Source: Hofstenia miamia (taxonomy: Eukaryota > Xenacoelomorpha > Acoela > Hofsteniidae). From it: a DNA stretch of 64,000 nucleotides. The DNA is taken from the NCBI GenBank assembly GCA_900660155.1, contig CABFPE010000215.1, forward strand, positions 880,215-944,214. The letters are read 5' to 3'. A program made the position numbers and the translations under genes. Each line of letters begins with the position of its first letter. Position 1 is the first letter of the stretch. Of this stretch, positions 1 to 11,853 are shown piece by piece. The notes below the pieces were generated by a model, which did no database searches, had not been told where the DNA came from, and saw only the letters and a list, made by a program, of their open reading frames with translations.

Positions 1-404
1 AAGCTATTTGCAAAAGTTCCTTCTATCGGAATTGCTAAAAATGCAAAAATGAAATCAATTTCTGCTATGAAATCTGGTTTTAAATTTTTTCATTATCAGT
101 AGATTGAATACTAGACCTGGCTCACTCCTAGGGCTAATAATATATGAATTTAATGAGCTAGCTTCTGGAAAAAGATCAAATACAGTGGCTGACCATAATG
201 ATAAATCAATATGAAAATGAATTCGGTCAGAGACCACAATATTTATTCAGTGCTCCCAATAATAAAGTGGAACTACTATTTCATCTTTGATAAATTCATC
301 AATATGGGAATTATTCCCAACTGCACGTTCATACAATCTTAGAACAACATCCATTAGAAAAATATGGGAAACATGTTAAAAAGTAATTTAAAATCAGATA
401 TATA
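1..404 (-). other. No confirmed gene; broken minus-strand open stretch
   Basis: On the minus strand two adjacent open stretches (about 360-240 and 237-55) lie in one frame and are separated by a stop codon. The translation is not strongly low-complexity, so this may be a fragment of an old coding sequence, but I do not recognise a family. No splice sites or promoter could be assigned. Confidence 0.25.
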
Positions 405-812
405 ATGGCAGCGCATTTTTCCAAAACTGCTCACAGTGAGCAAAGAATAGGTGTATCTAAGAGCAAAAATCATTTGCAAAACTGTCCAAAAGAAAATATA
501 CAAGCAGCAAACGTTTCAAGTGAAGAAGTTCAGCAAAATGAAGCAATAAATTCGTTTGAAGATGCGGAAGAAAACGGTATTACTCAATGTATTCCCGAAT
601 TGAATCAAGAAAGAGAAGATGTAGAAATGATTGAACTAAATGGAGAAACTCGCTCAAAATCTAGAAAATCCGCAGAAAGTAAAGAAAGTGATATTGACTA
701 TAATACCTACAGCACATATGAACCATCTACAAAAAGAATTGGTAGATGCATCCATGCAGCAAAGACTAACTATAGTAATACTCAAAGCGAAAAACATTTA
801 TCAAATCCTTGA
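405..812 (+). CDS. Hypothetical hydrophilic protein fragment
   Basis: An ATG-initiated frame of 135 codons, rich in Glu, Lys, Ser and Asn with few hydrophobic stretches. Around 700-750 a second frame (+1) becomes open and continues to 831, so a single frameshift could join the two into one longer product. No signal peptide, membrane segment or known domain is visible and I do not recognise the family. It could be a decayed transposon gene or chance coding in AT-rich DNA. Confidence 0.25.
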   Translation: MAAHFSKTAHSEQRIGVSKSKNHLQNCPKENIQAANVSSEEVQQNEAINSFEDAEENGITQCIPELNQEREDVEMIELNGETRSKSRKSAESKESDIDYNTYSTYEPSTKRIGRCIHAAKTNYSNTQSEKHLSNP

Positions 813-1739
813 ATGCAATAAGATCAGATAAATGGACGGAAGAAAAAAGCATGTTGGATTAGTTCAAAAACATTGAATAATTGATTTCTCAAAAGGAAGT
901 TTGCAATGTCCTTTAAGCAAATAGCATTGAAGTTTCAAACCACTTAATAAACAAACTACTGTATTAAAATTTAATCTGCTGCAAAATATTTATATACTTG
1001 TTATTATATTTGTTTTGTTCTTGTATCCAATATAATCATGTTGTTTGTTTAGCCTCTATTTAGTAGATTAACAAGAAAAAATACAAAATAATTGTCTAAT
1101 ACATACTGCCACTATTGGGATTTTGATAGCGTCACTAGATTCAAAAAGCATACATAGGTGATTTCCGCCTTATAATAATAATAATAATAATAATCTTCAA
1201 TAGCGTGTATTTAGTTATCATTTGTACACAGCCTGTTATATACAAGCAATCTCATAAAAATGAATATATACAAAATTTACACATATTTACAAAATTGCCA
1301 TATATACAACAGATTAACAAATACAATAACTAAACGCTGCACAATTAATTAATATATTTACATTCTATATACAATTAAAAATTAAAAAAATAATAATAAC
1401 AATAATAAAATAATAATAATAATAATTATTATTTTTATTATTATAATAAAAGACTATTTGGCCCGCAAAAGCAAACAATACAAATGAATAAAAATAAGTT
1501 TTTCGGCAACGAGAACAATCACAAGAGACATGTTGTTGGTGACTAATAAGTGTTTTATAAATAATTAACGGGAATGTCATTATAAAACACTCGAACCAAT
1601 CTCTGTTAATCATGCCGCATTTGGCAATGACTAATTTACTTATATACAAGAAAGATCGGCTAATTAAGAGTTAACAAAATTAAGTTTTTTAAGGAAAACA
1701 CAAATTGATGTTAAGCCTTCAGTTTTTAATATTGATTAA
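813..1739. other. Intergenic AT-rich DNA with trinucleotide microsatellites
   Basis: No coding signal is supported. The stretch holds an (ATA)n run at about 1171-1194 and a longer imperfect AAT/ATT-rich tract at about 1385-1450. Confidence 0.6.
1171..1194. repeat. (TAA)n microsatellite
   Basis: A near-perfect trinucleotide run in non-coding DNA. A second, less perfect TAA/TTA tract lies about 200 bases downstream. Confidence 0.85.
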
Positions 1740-2570
1740 AAGAACGGTTTTAACACGATGGATAGACAATTTTAAAAAAAACTTAAAGATACTGGTAGCA
1801 TAAATTCATTCAAATGGGATAAAAGATTTGTTTAGCAAACAAGCTCAAAATAATTAGGTAGTGGGGTTTCATTAGAGCAAAATCCCGTGGCCTTCCGGAA
1901 TGTATAGTAGTTGGTCCAACGTTATTTCCACTAAAATTTAATGATTTAGAACAGATTGCTAAGTTTGTTGATGATCTTGCAGAAACATTCTTTCAGAATA
2001 CACAATTAGAAACTGACCACGTACATCCGCATGCAAACAGGAAGGAAAAAAAGTATAATTTTGATAAACATGAGAAATGATGAGTAAGAACTGTTTCCGT
2101 TCCAAGTTTTCACAGGATTACTATGAACAACAATGATTGAGTCTACATTACTCGGCGTACTTAATACACTCAAATTTTATCATTAAACAGGAAGTAGAAA
2201 GAACGATATCTGTAGTCTATTTTCATAAAAACACTTAAAATACATGGGATGTATCCAGTCTCAATTAAATGTTGAGCACTAAAGCTATATTGAGTTAATA
2301 CCAGTACATGCAACTTTAGTTATGGTTGGAGCATCTGTAGATAAATTGGAAATTATGGCCGTTCAGGCTTTTGGAATGATGCAAAAACTACTTTCTAAAA
2401 TCGCTTATTCTCAAAACCTTTCAAAAGGCCCAATCAGACACTTCTCATCCTTTGCACAAACTTGTTGCTGACTTTTCGAATTCCTTTTCTAGTAGGAAAG
2501 ATTATTTAAACCTTCTTATTGCATGAACTAACAGTGACAAACGAGCATTTGCTTACAGGTTGCTTCCTTA
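1740..2570 (+). pseudogene. Degraded non-LTR retrotransposon (LINE) reverse transcriptase
   Basis: Between about 1890 and 2060 the plus strand reads GLPECIVVGPTLFPLKFND, then a FVDDLAE segment. This matches the shape of the LINE reverse-transcriptase core, where a G(I/V)PQGS.LGP.LF..(Y/F)(I/N)ND block is followed by the (Y/F)xDD catalytic loop. Here the loop reads FVDD and the GPQG block is altered to GLPEC. The flanks have frameshifts and stops, and the rest of the element (about 2320-2560) is only weakly recognisable. It is a dead fragment; assignment to a LINE clade is not possible from this remnant. Confidence 0.55.
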
Positions 2571-4165
2571 TATAGCTTTGTAAATAATGATAGTGTAGTT
2601 TGAAAGAAATTTTGAGATTTGACTCACAATCAATATACGCCTACTTCTACGGACGCTAGAATGTGTACGTTCGCAGTTGAAAAACGTTACCAAAGTGAGC
2701 GCACTGGAAAATATTTTGCGAATACAGTTTATCAAATTTAGCTTACACGTTAAAGCAAGCGAATACATTGTGTACTGCAATTAAAAACTCACAGTACACA
2801 GATTTTGCCAGCAAACTCGCCCAAAGCTAGTGTAGAAATATAATGATGTACAAACCATATTGTTCATATGCTTAACAAAGAAAATGTACACAACTAAATT
2901 TTTAGTTTATTTTCATGGTTTTAACTTAGGCAGGTGTTACACACGTACGTGTTGCGGGACGGGTTTCGTTAGGGAGGCTCTGGTTTAAGTGTCAGTGTTC
3001 CACATTGACGTTGTACCGATCTCTAAATTTCTTGGGGCGAAATCCTTTTGCGTTTATCATGATAGCGCAATGCGGTCTTTCACTTTGATGTGAAACAATT
3101 TTTCGTGTAAGCAACATTCGAGAAACTCCCGTTGCGGATACCGTTGTGCAACACGCGACTGCCTGTCACACACGTACGTGAAGCAAAATTAACAATCTCA
3201 TCAGTAAAATATGCATGAGTGTAACAGCCGACGTATAGAAACACCAAACCGTAAAACCATATTTCATGTTCTCACGCTAACAAAACACGCTAAAAATTTC
3301 GCATGAATTAAACTGATTTATGCATTGGAGTACATCTACCACTTTAGGATGCTCAGTTTTACAATGACACAGAAATCTTAGTTATACTAAACAACGAAGC
3401 GACATCTTTGAGCTTATATGGTTATATTGCAGATAGAAAGCTCGCTCTTACAAAGCGAGAATTCCACACACATGGCTTTTTGAAACCAATTATTTAGAAA
3501 TAGTACGGAACAGAAATGGACGAAGACCGGATAAAATCATAAAACACCCTATTTGAGAATAACATCTTAAAAATTTATTCACAGAAGGACAAATCTTCCA
3601 ACAGCTCCACCTTAGTAGCTATATGAACTCTATTAAAAAGTTTTTACGCAGCAGAATTCGAAACTCCACATCATTGGTTGTATTAGATAAAGGCTTCATC
3701 TGCCCTTTAAAATTGTCATTAAAATTTTAGTTTTAATGTAAGACAATCAGATTTGATGAAAAGCATTTGTTATACTAAAGTAAGAACATGAAACTCACCA
3801 TTAGCAAATTTATTAAAAATAATTGGAATCACCAAATGGTGCAGTTATATCTTATTGGAGAAAATAAATTTTCCAATAATTCATTACAATATAATAGTTT
3901 TATTTTCAAGTTAACAACTAGGCATACTGAAGTAATTATTTTAGTACGCTTAGTTGTTCCAAACAAACAGAAGCTGTAAATCAAATGTTACAAAAAATAC
4001 AAAGGTAGAATGGCATTTTTCATACTACTTAAAACAATATTCCGCATCCTAGAAAAAATATTTGTAAATATGCTTAAAGGTATTTATTACTAGAATCAAA
4101 ACTGAGCATGTACAATATATTACACATATAAACTACAATCTAGTGTAATTAGTTGCATAAATTAC
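2571..4165. other. Unannotated stretch, probably UBR5 intron or flank
   Basis: No exon could be supported on either strand. The minus-strand UBR5 gene must continue toward lower coordinates, but none of its next conserved segment was found here, so this is probably intron. It contains a small island (2935-3182) of locally higher GC and CpG. Confidence 0.4.
2935..3182. repeat. CpG-rich island bounded by two CACGTACGTG palindromes
   Basis: The same context (ACACACGTACGTG followed two bases later by GC) occurs at 2939-2955 and 3168-3184, about 229 bases apart, in direct orientation around a 10-bp perfect palindrome. The interval is clearly richer in G, C and CpG than its neighbours. This looks like the residue of a small mobile element or a control region; no protein is recognised in it. 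Confidence 0.4.
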
Positions 4166-6288
4166 CTGTGATTCCTGGTAAGGTACCCTCGAATTCCACC
4201 GCCACTGAAATAATTGGCCATTAGCTGTGACAGCTACTAATTCGGAATGCATTGCAGCTATCGCATTGAATTTTGGTAGTGAATTGTTCCCATCCTAAAA
4301 ACCGATAAACACATAAATCAATTTTAGAAACCTTATCGGGAAGCATAACAAGCCATTCCGGCTCATCCCAAACAATAGCATCATAGGAAAAATTTTGAGA
4401 AGCTCCAACTCGTGAAGAACTTCCACCGACATCACTGGAACAAACTGGAGTTGTGGTAACTGCACTTGCCGGTTGCCCTGTTGTAGTAACAGAATGAGCC
4501 ATGGACAAAGGGTCTCGAAGTCTTGATTCAAGCCACCGTCTTTCTAGAAACACTGAATTATCAGTTGAACCTCCTAAATCATTCTTATTGAATTGCACAT
4601 ACGCTAAAACTTTAGGACAGTGTATTTCACAAATCATTGAGCTTAAGAAATGTATACAAAAAGTTCTAGATAAATAATGAGGCGCAAATGCTAGGCATGT
4701 TGTATTGAATAATTTGTACATATAGATGAACTGGGATATGGCTATTAACTCACAGAATAAAATTCAATAATTACACATTTGTGTATCATTTTTGGATGAA
4801 ATAACGTATTTCTTACCACCAAGTACAATGTTTGAAAATACAGTTGTAATTAAAAAATTAAGCCATATCAAGATCTAAAAAGAACTTTGCAAATTTGAAA
4901 TTGTAGTCTAGTTGATTTTAATTATTAATCTAGACCCTCTTTAGAGAATCAGTCTTGAAGTTTATTTACCATTTTGTAGAGCATAAACATTCTATGCATG
5001 GGATTCCATTAATTTTTACTGAATTCAGCGCAAGCATGTAACTGATGGTAACGCGCAGTTTATACAATATTTGTTATAACTAAAATGAAGATACCTAAAA
5101 ATATTTTAACAACTTGAAAAGGAGGATTGATGAGCGCAAACAATATAGAGCTCCAAAATCTGAGACAATTTATGATAGATTAAAGAAATTGATAGCATAT
5201 TTTGATTTATGGGCCCCTTTTAAATGGTATTGGCAGATACTACTAACGTTAATATCAGCCGAAAGAAGGCAGTGGTATGGTTACAGTGTCATTTTGAAAA
5301 CTAATCTTAATAAACCCAGTATTTGGATGATATTCTCTAATATACTTTTTTTCAATTGTTTGACTGAAGACCAACTTCTGCAGAAATAGAATATAATATT
5401 GTTAACAATGAAATTTCAAAATAAGAAGAGCAGAACAAATTAATAAATTCAGGAGAAATTTGCTGCATTAAATCATGGTAGGATGGATATGAAATTTCTA
5501 CATTATCTTATACAAGACTTCAAATACTGTAAGAACAAAAAGATATTGATATATAAAAAATTACAAAACATAAAAGTACTAAATAATGGAATTCCAAAGC
5601 TATCAGAATATTATTGGCATTTATTATTGAAACCAAAAACCGCATAAATCAAAATATCCCCACAATAACAGATTCTCTACAGGTAATTGGTCTAAGATTT
5701 GGTTTTCAAAGAAGCCAAATGATTTGGCCAACATTCAAAAGATAATCAAGGGATTTATGAAATCGACTTAAACAGCAAAGTCAGTTTAGTTTAGTGCTTC
5801 GTCAGTACAAATTATTATGCATAGCAACAGTTGTGCTGAAACAGCAGTGAAGGTAGAACACGACATTACTGTTGAAAAATATATAAGAAATTTACTCACA
5901 AGTTTGAAAGTTTAAAGAAGACATTTCTGATAGTTTTTAGACAAAAGTTCATCAATTAGAAACATCCGAATGTGTATAAAATTTAGTTACATCCCTATTA
6001 TTCAGCTTGTCATTGAGAAAAAACACAGATGCAAGTTGATTCATTTGCAAAGGCATTAAGAAAACAATCTTTAAAAAATTACAATGTCAAAAATGTAAAT
6101 TCCAAATGGAGACTAATTTATGATGCAAAAATTATTACCGGAATTGGATGTAGGGGGCCTGACACTTTGACGTCGACCACTTCGAAGAGATTCATAATTG
6201 ATGTAATCTGCTACAAGCATTGGGTCATTATCTATAAAATATGGCGCACCGTCTTGTAAATTTGATTCAACGAACGACATTAAATCAT
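4166..6288 (-). CDS. UBR5: E3 ubiquitin ligase UBR5 / hyperplastic discs, three internal exons
   Basis: Three minus-strand exons join in frame: 6288-6139, 4573-4332 and 4294-4166 (phases 1, 1, 0, 0). The first reads DDLMSFVESNLQDG, matching the conserved EDLMSLLDADI region of animal UBR5. The second begins near FLERRWLESRL, matching the RERRWLDG segment. The third reads PDK (end of exon two), then HSELVAVTANGQLFQWRW, matching the YSELLAVSSKGELYQWKW strand of the RCC1-like propeller. UBR5 is a very large HECT-type N-degron ligase of nucleus and cytoplasm; only its N-terminal propeller region is here. Donor CAG/GTAAT at 4166 leads to further exons not found in the window; exons upstream of 6288 were also not found, possibly because the 7-kb retroelement lies in that intron. 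Exon two has a Ser/Thr/Val-rich linker typical of the variable part of the family. Confidence 0.8.
4295..4331 (-). other. 37-nt spliceosomal intron in UBR5
   Basis: Between the PDK codons and the DGNN codons the minus strand has GTTTCTAAAATTG... ending in CGGTTTTTAG, a GT..AG interval of 37 nt. Its length is not a multiple of three and reading through it destroys the conserved frame, while removing it restores homology exactly at a PDK-DG junction. Phase 0. Confidence 0.75.
4574..6138 (-). other. UBR5 intron, 1.56 kb
   Basis: Bounded by donor CCG/GTAATAAT (minus, at 6138) and acceptor GATTTAG/GAGG (minus, at 4574). Open frames inside it (for example 5114-5389 plus) show no homology or splice logic and are taken as chance. 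Confidence 0.65.
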
Positions 6289-6904
6289 CTAAATTTATTA
6301 TTTCACAGAACCCAATACATTTAATTTAAAATGTAATGAGAATTCAAGCATAAAAATAATGAAAGTGTTCCACCACAAAAAACAATGTCTTCACTCAAAA
6401 ATAGAAATGAATTTACCCAATATTCATTCGATATCAAGTATTTTGCAAATAATGACGGCTACTTAAACAATGCAAATGCTATTATAATCAATGGTAGCCA
6501 TGTTCCGGCTGTTGCCTGTTTTGTGCGATGTTTTGACTGAAATTTATGAATTTCAATAAAAATTTTTATTACTAATATTTTGAATTTGTATTAACAAAGT
6601 AACACAGCCTTGATACAATTTAATTCAAACTCGATTGGATATTGCAAAATAACATTTTCTAAAGGAAAATTGCATTTAACACTGTTTAGAAGCATTCTAG
6701 AAATGATTGAACTACTACTGAGATATTAACGATTTCTCACAGCTTAAGGTTCAAATTACAAAAAATTATAAAAATTACTAGAAATGAGTGTACGAACAAA
6801 AAATAATTAGTTAACATATTTGACAATCAACTACCTAAATTGCATAGCAATGAATCTAACTTAAAGAAGTTATCCTATTTCTAAAATTAAATATACAGTC
6901 GCTG
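6289..6904. other. No feature seen; probably UBR5 intron
   Basis: AT-rich sequence without supported exons on either strand. An acceptor (AAATTTAG) closes it on the UBR5 side. Confidence 0.5.
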
Positions 6905-7165
6905 AGTAAATTTAATGTAATATATAATCTTTGGGTGCATAGGGCTACTTAGAATATCGCTGGGTACTATGGAAAATCGAAGCTCGGAAACGCTGATTTC
7001 AAATTTTTCAAGAAAGCATAGTACCCAGAGAATCTTTATTATATATACATATATACATGTATATAAGATTATGTACGGAGAATTGGACCCCAACTCGGAC
7101 TTTTCAAAAACCCATACATCCAGCGCCAGAATTTATTCTAAAGAGTACCCAGTGCCAATATATAT
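6905..7165. repeat. Foldback/MITE-like sequence with GTAC-core arms beside (TA)n
   Basis: A perfect 12-bp inverted pair, CTGGGTACTATG (about 6959-6970) and CATAGTACCCAG (about 7018-7029), encloses some 50 bases. A third GTACCCAG lies at about 7146-7153 next to the (TA)n tract. The segment TCGCTGGGTACTATGGAA resembles the left end of the Crypton-like element at 14862 (TCGCTACTATGGAA), so this may be a non-autonomous relative. Confidence 0.45.
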
Positions 7166-7181
7166 ATATATATATATATAT
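7159..7181. repeat. (TA)n microsatellite at LTR edge
   Basis: Perfect TA run that stops exactly at the outer end of the LTR. Confidence 0.9.
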
Positions 7182-7965
7182 TGTGGCATCGACATGTAAA
7201 TCTGCGTAGATAAAACACCAGGATTTGCTGATGTCTCAATAATTAACGGCCTGACACCAGAGCCAAACGAGCCTATTCCTAGTAAAAGTTAAAGGTAGCC
7301 GAGAGATCAGGTAAAGGAAGGGTGCATGGCCGACCTGAAACAGAGAACCCTTTTAGAAGAGTCATTTTAGACGAAGCCCTAATTTAAATGAAGAGAGTCA
7401 GAGAGAAGCCCTAAAAGTTCTTGGGTGCAAAGTGTACCCTANAGTGCAGGCCTCAGCTCGTGCAATTTAGGTGCTGCAATAAAATATAAAACATAACGAA
7501 TGACAAGCAGTTGTGTAAAGCCCTATTCCTAAACCTGCCGAAGTGCCGTAGTGATGAACTTGTAAAGCTGTACCTGAACAAGGCACCCTCGGCAACAATC
7601 AGATAATTTAGAAAAGCATTTTTAGAAATTACATACACAACAAGAAATAAAGGTTGAGTAAAATCTATTGAACATTATCTAACAAAAGCAATGTATTTAA
7701 AGAAAAGAAAATAGGTAATGTATAAACAAAACGTAGCATTAAAGCATACCTTAAATATTAGCAGGTGCCTCATGACCTTTTGTACAGTAATAACTAAAGC
7801 CAGAAATAATGCGCGGCAGAAATTTTAAACATTCAAAAATAGCACAGTTTGTCTAATCATAATACGTCATTCGAGGCATTTACAAACTCATTTGAATAGT
7901 GTAGAATTTAATAATTTCGAATTATTAATTACGAAATGTTTGTTAATGCAGAGGGTGATGCCACA
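7182..7965 (-). repeat. 3' LTR (784 bp)
   Basis: Read on the minus strand the LTR begins TGTGGCATC and ends GATGCCACA, a 9-bp terminal inverted repeat of the TG..CA type. Its inner edge follows a purine-rich tract. The outermost 150 bases are clearly repeated at 14118-14270. It contains one unresolved base at 7442. Confidence 0.8.
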
Positions 7966-7978
7966 CGCCCCCTCCCCT
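7966..7978 (-). other. Polypurine tract
   Basis: Minus-strand AGGGGAGGGGGCG ends immediately before the TGTGGCATC start of the 3' LTR, the expected place for plus-strand DNA priming in an LTR element. Confidence 0.75.
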
Positions 7979-7992
7979 AAACTGGGATATTT

Positions 7993-10900
7993 TTAGTCCA
8001 CCAATTCGACAATGTCCGGTTGCGTGAGCTGCTGAGCATATTGTAAGAGTGAGACAGCACGTTGATCGCTCCAAGAACGAATATCGGAAAATTGAGAAGC
8101 ACGAGTTGCATAACAAATAGATTCCAATTCAGATGTCAGAGTTTTTGTAAATTTGTAAACCTTTGGATTTAGCATTTTCGTAAAGATAAGCAGAGCATTT
8201 CGTAGTGAGTCGATCTTTCTAGTAAAGATGTTATAAAACTTATAATAGAGACGCAGTCCTTTTAAGGCTATGAGCAGCGCCATCCGAGCATCAATGTCAG
8301 AAGTATGAGCTTCGTCTTTTTTTAATAATCTTGGTAAAAGAATTTGAAAAACGAATACAGATTTGTATGAGATGTGACTTCATCGAAGTAAATCAATATA
8401 TTTTCATGTAGTATCTCCTCAGTGATTAGGTCAGGATCATCGCATCATCTTGATGATTTCGATGCGTTTTGTTACATCATAGTATTTGAGCGTTGTTTGT
8501 ATTAAATTTGTGCATAGAAGATCGTTCATACCGGAGAACATTATAACAGTTTTAGACAGAAGCTTCGAGAAAGAATGTTTGAGATGTTCAATTTGATCTG
8601 CTACGGGTTTCCCATTTCGGAAGACGCATTCTAATTGAACGCGTCTATCAACGTAGAGGCGTGAGGTGTCTTCATTCCTGATCAGTTTTAGTCAGCTCTG
8701 CTTATACTTCTCTGAGTGTAGAGTTTTGATGAGATCGCCAAGGCTGTTGGTATACTGATCCTCTTCAGGTAGTGGGATGTGTACGCAAATTGATTTTTTG
8801 TGAGCTGATCTCCATGCCGGTTGTATGATCGCAATATGGGTGAGTGGGCTCGGTATACAATAGTTGTTTTCAGTTTCAATTGCCTCTTCCCCAGAGATAT
8901 CGGTTGTTGGCGTAATATCCAAATTGGCAATACCTATGGAAACAGGATAGTTCACCTGTGCGCGAACTATGTGCTTCTATAGGGTATCTGAGCTGTAATG
9001 TGGATGGAGACGTTCGATTGTGGTATCAGATAAGACAAGTTTGGAAGTGGTACATTCAACATCGAACACAAGCTATGAGAGTGGCTCAAGTAATAGAACG
9101 ATATCCGTTTTAGACCATGCTTCCGTGAAACAAGTTTTCATGTATGATATGCTATCTGTTTCCTTGATGATGTTATATTGGCGATCTATGATGGTCACAT
9201 CAACAGGAGTGGCTTTAGTAACACGTATAAGATAAATTAAGACATCTGTTTTGTCCCACTCAGGTTGTTGTGGTAATATTTCAGCACTGAGTTTCTTGAG
9301 GTTGTTTTCTTCGATAATAGCTTGGTGACATGGCATTAGAGGTGTATCGGTGGAAACAATTATGTCCTTGTTTATCAGCAGCTGCTGCGGCGATTGAATT
9401 GTTTGTTCCAGGATCTCTATAGAGATACATTTAGAGCCATCCTTGCGGTATTTCAGCGTAGTTGTTAACGTATTATAGGAGCCTTCCGGATAGTATTTGC
9501 TGTGATAATTGAACAGAATTTCATTTTTTATAACTTTACTAGACTTGTCGTAATAATCGAGCGTTGAAGGTGGTTGGCGATGAATGAGATGTGTCAATGA
9601 CAGAGGTGCATAGGTATCCAAAAGTGAGAACAGTTTTGTGTTGCATGTAGCACCCCACATGCATTTATTGCAGTTGTGAGAGAGCATGTGAATATCTTGT
9701 GACGCGATAGCCAATTTGTTGCTGATCAGTGTTATAGGCAGCGAGCCAAGAGGATTTTCTTTATTAATGATGCGACTAAATATTTTTCAAAGAGATCAGT
9801 TGGTTTGGCTTGTTTTCCTTGTGGTGACATGAGAAGCGACGTTCCATACAAAAGATAATTCTTCAATTTCACGGAAATAGGAACGACTGATATTTCGTGG
9901 GATTTGCTTTTGCGGATGGAGTCGCAAGTTTTATGAGATATCGGGAGTTTCAGTGTAGGATACTCAGTTAAGTAAATCGCAATTAGCCAGAGTGCAGATT
10001 TCGTGTTGACGTCCAGTGCTCTGGGTTCCTTGAAAAAGGCTTTCCGGAAGTCAGTTTGATCCTGTGCATTTAGACTCTGTTCAATGGTATGTAATAGCCT
10101 CTCAGCAGAGTAGTGGTATTTGCCAGATGGAGACAATATGTTGATTAGAGGCCCATTGTTTTAAGTAGGCTGATCGACTTTAATGTTTGTCCAGATGTTG
10201 GTGATGTCATTTAGAGTGTTAACCGATTGAGAGAAGGCGAAGCTAACATGAATTTCAGTGATATTTGCAGGAGCGGGTTGTTCAGCTATGAGTTCATAGG
10301 ACTGCGCTTGTAGTAAGACGTCAACTGCAATGTATTTATTGACAATGTGATGTCTCAGGCAAATCTTGTGTAAGAACAAATCAATGTGAATTAGTGCAGC
10401 AGAAGAGGTATTGTGATTAGGTAAACTAAGAACAGCAAAGTTAGTAGAACGGAGAACAAAGAAATTATCCAGGCTAAGTTCAAGTTCGTACAGTTCAGCT
10501 CCAACTAAGTGAGATTGATCAGTATCCAAAACAACAAGAGCAAGTTTAATTTTAGAAGCTTTGGCAAGTTTATAGGCTAGAGATAATTTCTCTATCAGTT
10601 TTGTGTCAGAAAGTTCCTTGGTTTGGACGAAGTAAATAACTAATAAGTTTTCCAAAGAGATTGACCTCAGGTTGCATAACTAAATATAAACAGTGCTGCG
10701 GTAATAGGATCGGTTTATTTCCTTGCACATCTCAGGCGTGTAAAAGATAAGAGTATTAACAGCAGGATGATTCTCTGCAATAAGATAGGGCAGAACAGAA
10801 CAACTAACTTTGTGATTCGGAGTGTCCAATTGTTTGTTAAACAGTTTTGTTTCCAAAGATAACTGAGACTCAGTAATATAACGTGCAGTTCTAGTAGCAA

Positions 10901-11724
10901 TAAAGTAATGGTGTAAAGTTTCAGATCCAACATAAGAGAGACAAGCACAACGTTGTTGCTGCCGTTCCAGTGAGTGTTGCTGCAAGGTTGATCGTTGTGA
11001 AGAGGCAGAGCTAAGGGGGGAGCGTGAGCTATGACGACGTTTTTTAGATTGAGGTAAAACCAAAGGTTGTAACAACGTCTCCTTTGCAATACTAGTTTCC
11101 AGTTAACGTTTTGCTGAATGTTCAATGTCCATATCAGACCCCTCTGTGAGATGGCTACCTGAGCTGTACCATGGGTAGGTGCTCAGCGAGGTTGAATGAC
11201 CACTCAAAACACCTTCGCTCCCCAAGCTGTACCACAGAGAGGATGAAGGGTTCAAAGCGCCAACACGTGAATGTGTCGGTAGCGATTGGGTCATTACTCC
11301 CAAACTAGGTGAGTAGTTTCCTATGGCATCCAACCTGTGCGACGGATGCGAGGGTGGACTCCTAGTTTGGTGTGAATGTTTGATTCTGCAGAGATGATTG
11401 GAGATATGAGGAGTACTGCTCTCACTGCCGGAGTGTTTTGACAGTGTTTGCTTCATTAGCCTGAGGGCTAAAAAGAAGATTAAGATTGAGATCCCAGTCT
11501 GTGGGATTAATTGTATTTTTTGTACGTACTTGGCTTTTAGGTAATTTGCGAATTTGCGGATTGGGTGTATCAGGAAATGTCACAGAGTCATCAAATGAGT
11601 CCTCATGGACGTCATATAGCTCAGGCATTAGAGTAAAAGTGTCGTTGTTGTTGTTTATGATTTGAAATTCATGTTTGTTATTAATTGTTGTGTGTTCAAT
11701 ATCTTTGATAGTTCTATGTAGCAA
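7993..11724 (-). pseudogene. Retroelement third ORF, function unknown (~1240 codons, disrupted)
   Basis: Downstream of integrase the minus strand stays coding-like for 3.7 kb. One frame is open from about 11456 to 9732 apart from in-frame stops at about 11103, 10680 and 10161. The frame then shifts and continues (9714-9073, 8955-8692) to a terminal segment 8283-7993 ending just before the polypurine tract. The start (11724-11422) is Asn/Asp/Thr-rich; about 11450-10950 is Ser/His/Pro-rich and basic; the middle and C-terminal parts look globular with many Leu/Ile. I see no YxDD reverse-transcriptase loop, no RNase H signature, no signal peptide and no clear transmembrane segment, so it is neither an obvious pol nor an obvious env. 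Position suggests an accessory or structural ORF3. Confidence 0.6.
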
Positions 11725-11853
11725 TTGAAAATTTCTAGTGGTACCATTGTCTAGAATGTAGTTATTAGTCTAACACTAGCGATTGTGGGTGGACCTGTCC
11801 AGGATGTTGCAAGTTTTTGAGTTTGTTTATCATCAGTAGTCTGTACTGGTGTT

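Noticed and set aside
5114..5389. 91-codon plus-strand ORF
   Set aside because: Lies in the UBR5 intron, no homology, lysine-rich composition expected from AT-rich DNA.
9020..9235. Plus-strand ORF in retroelement
   Set aside because: Antisense shadow of ORF3.
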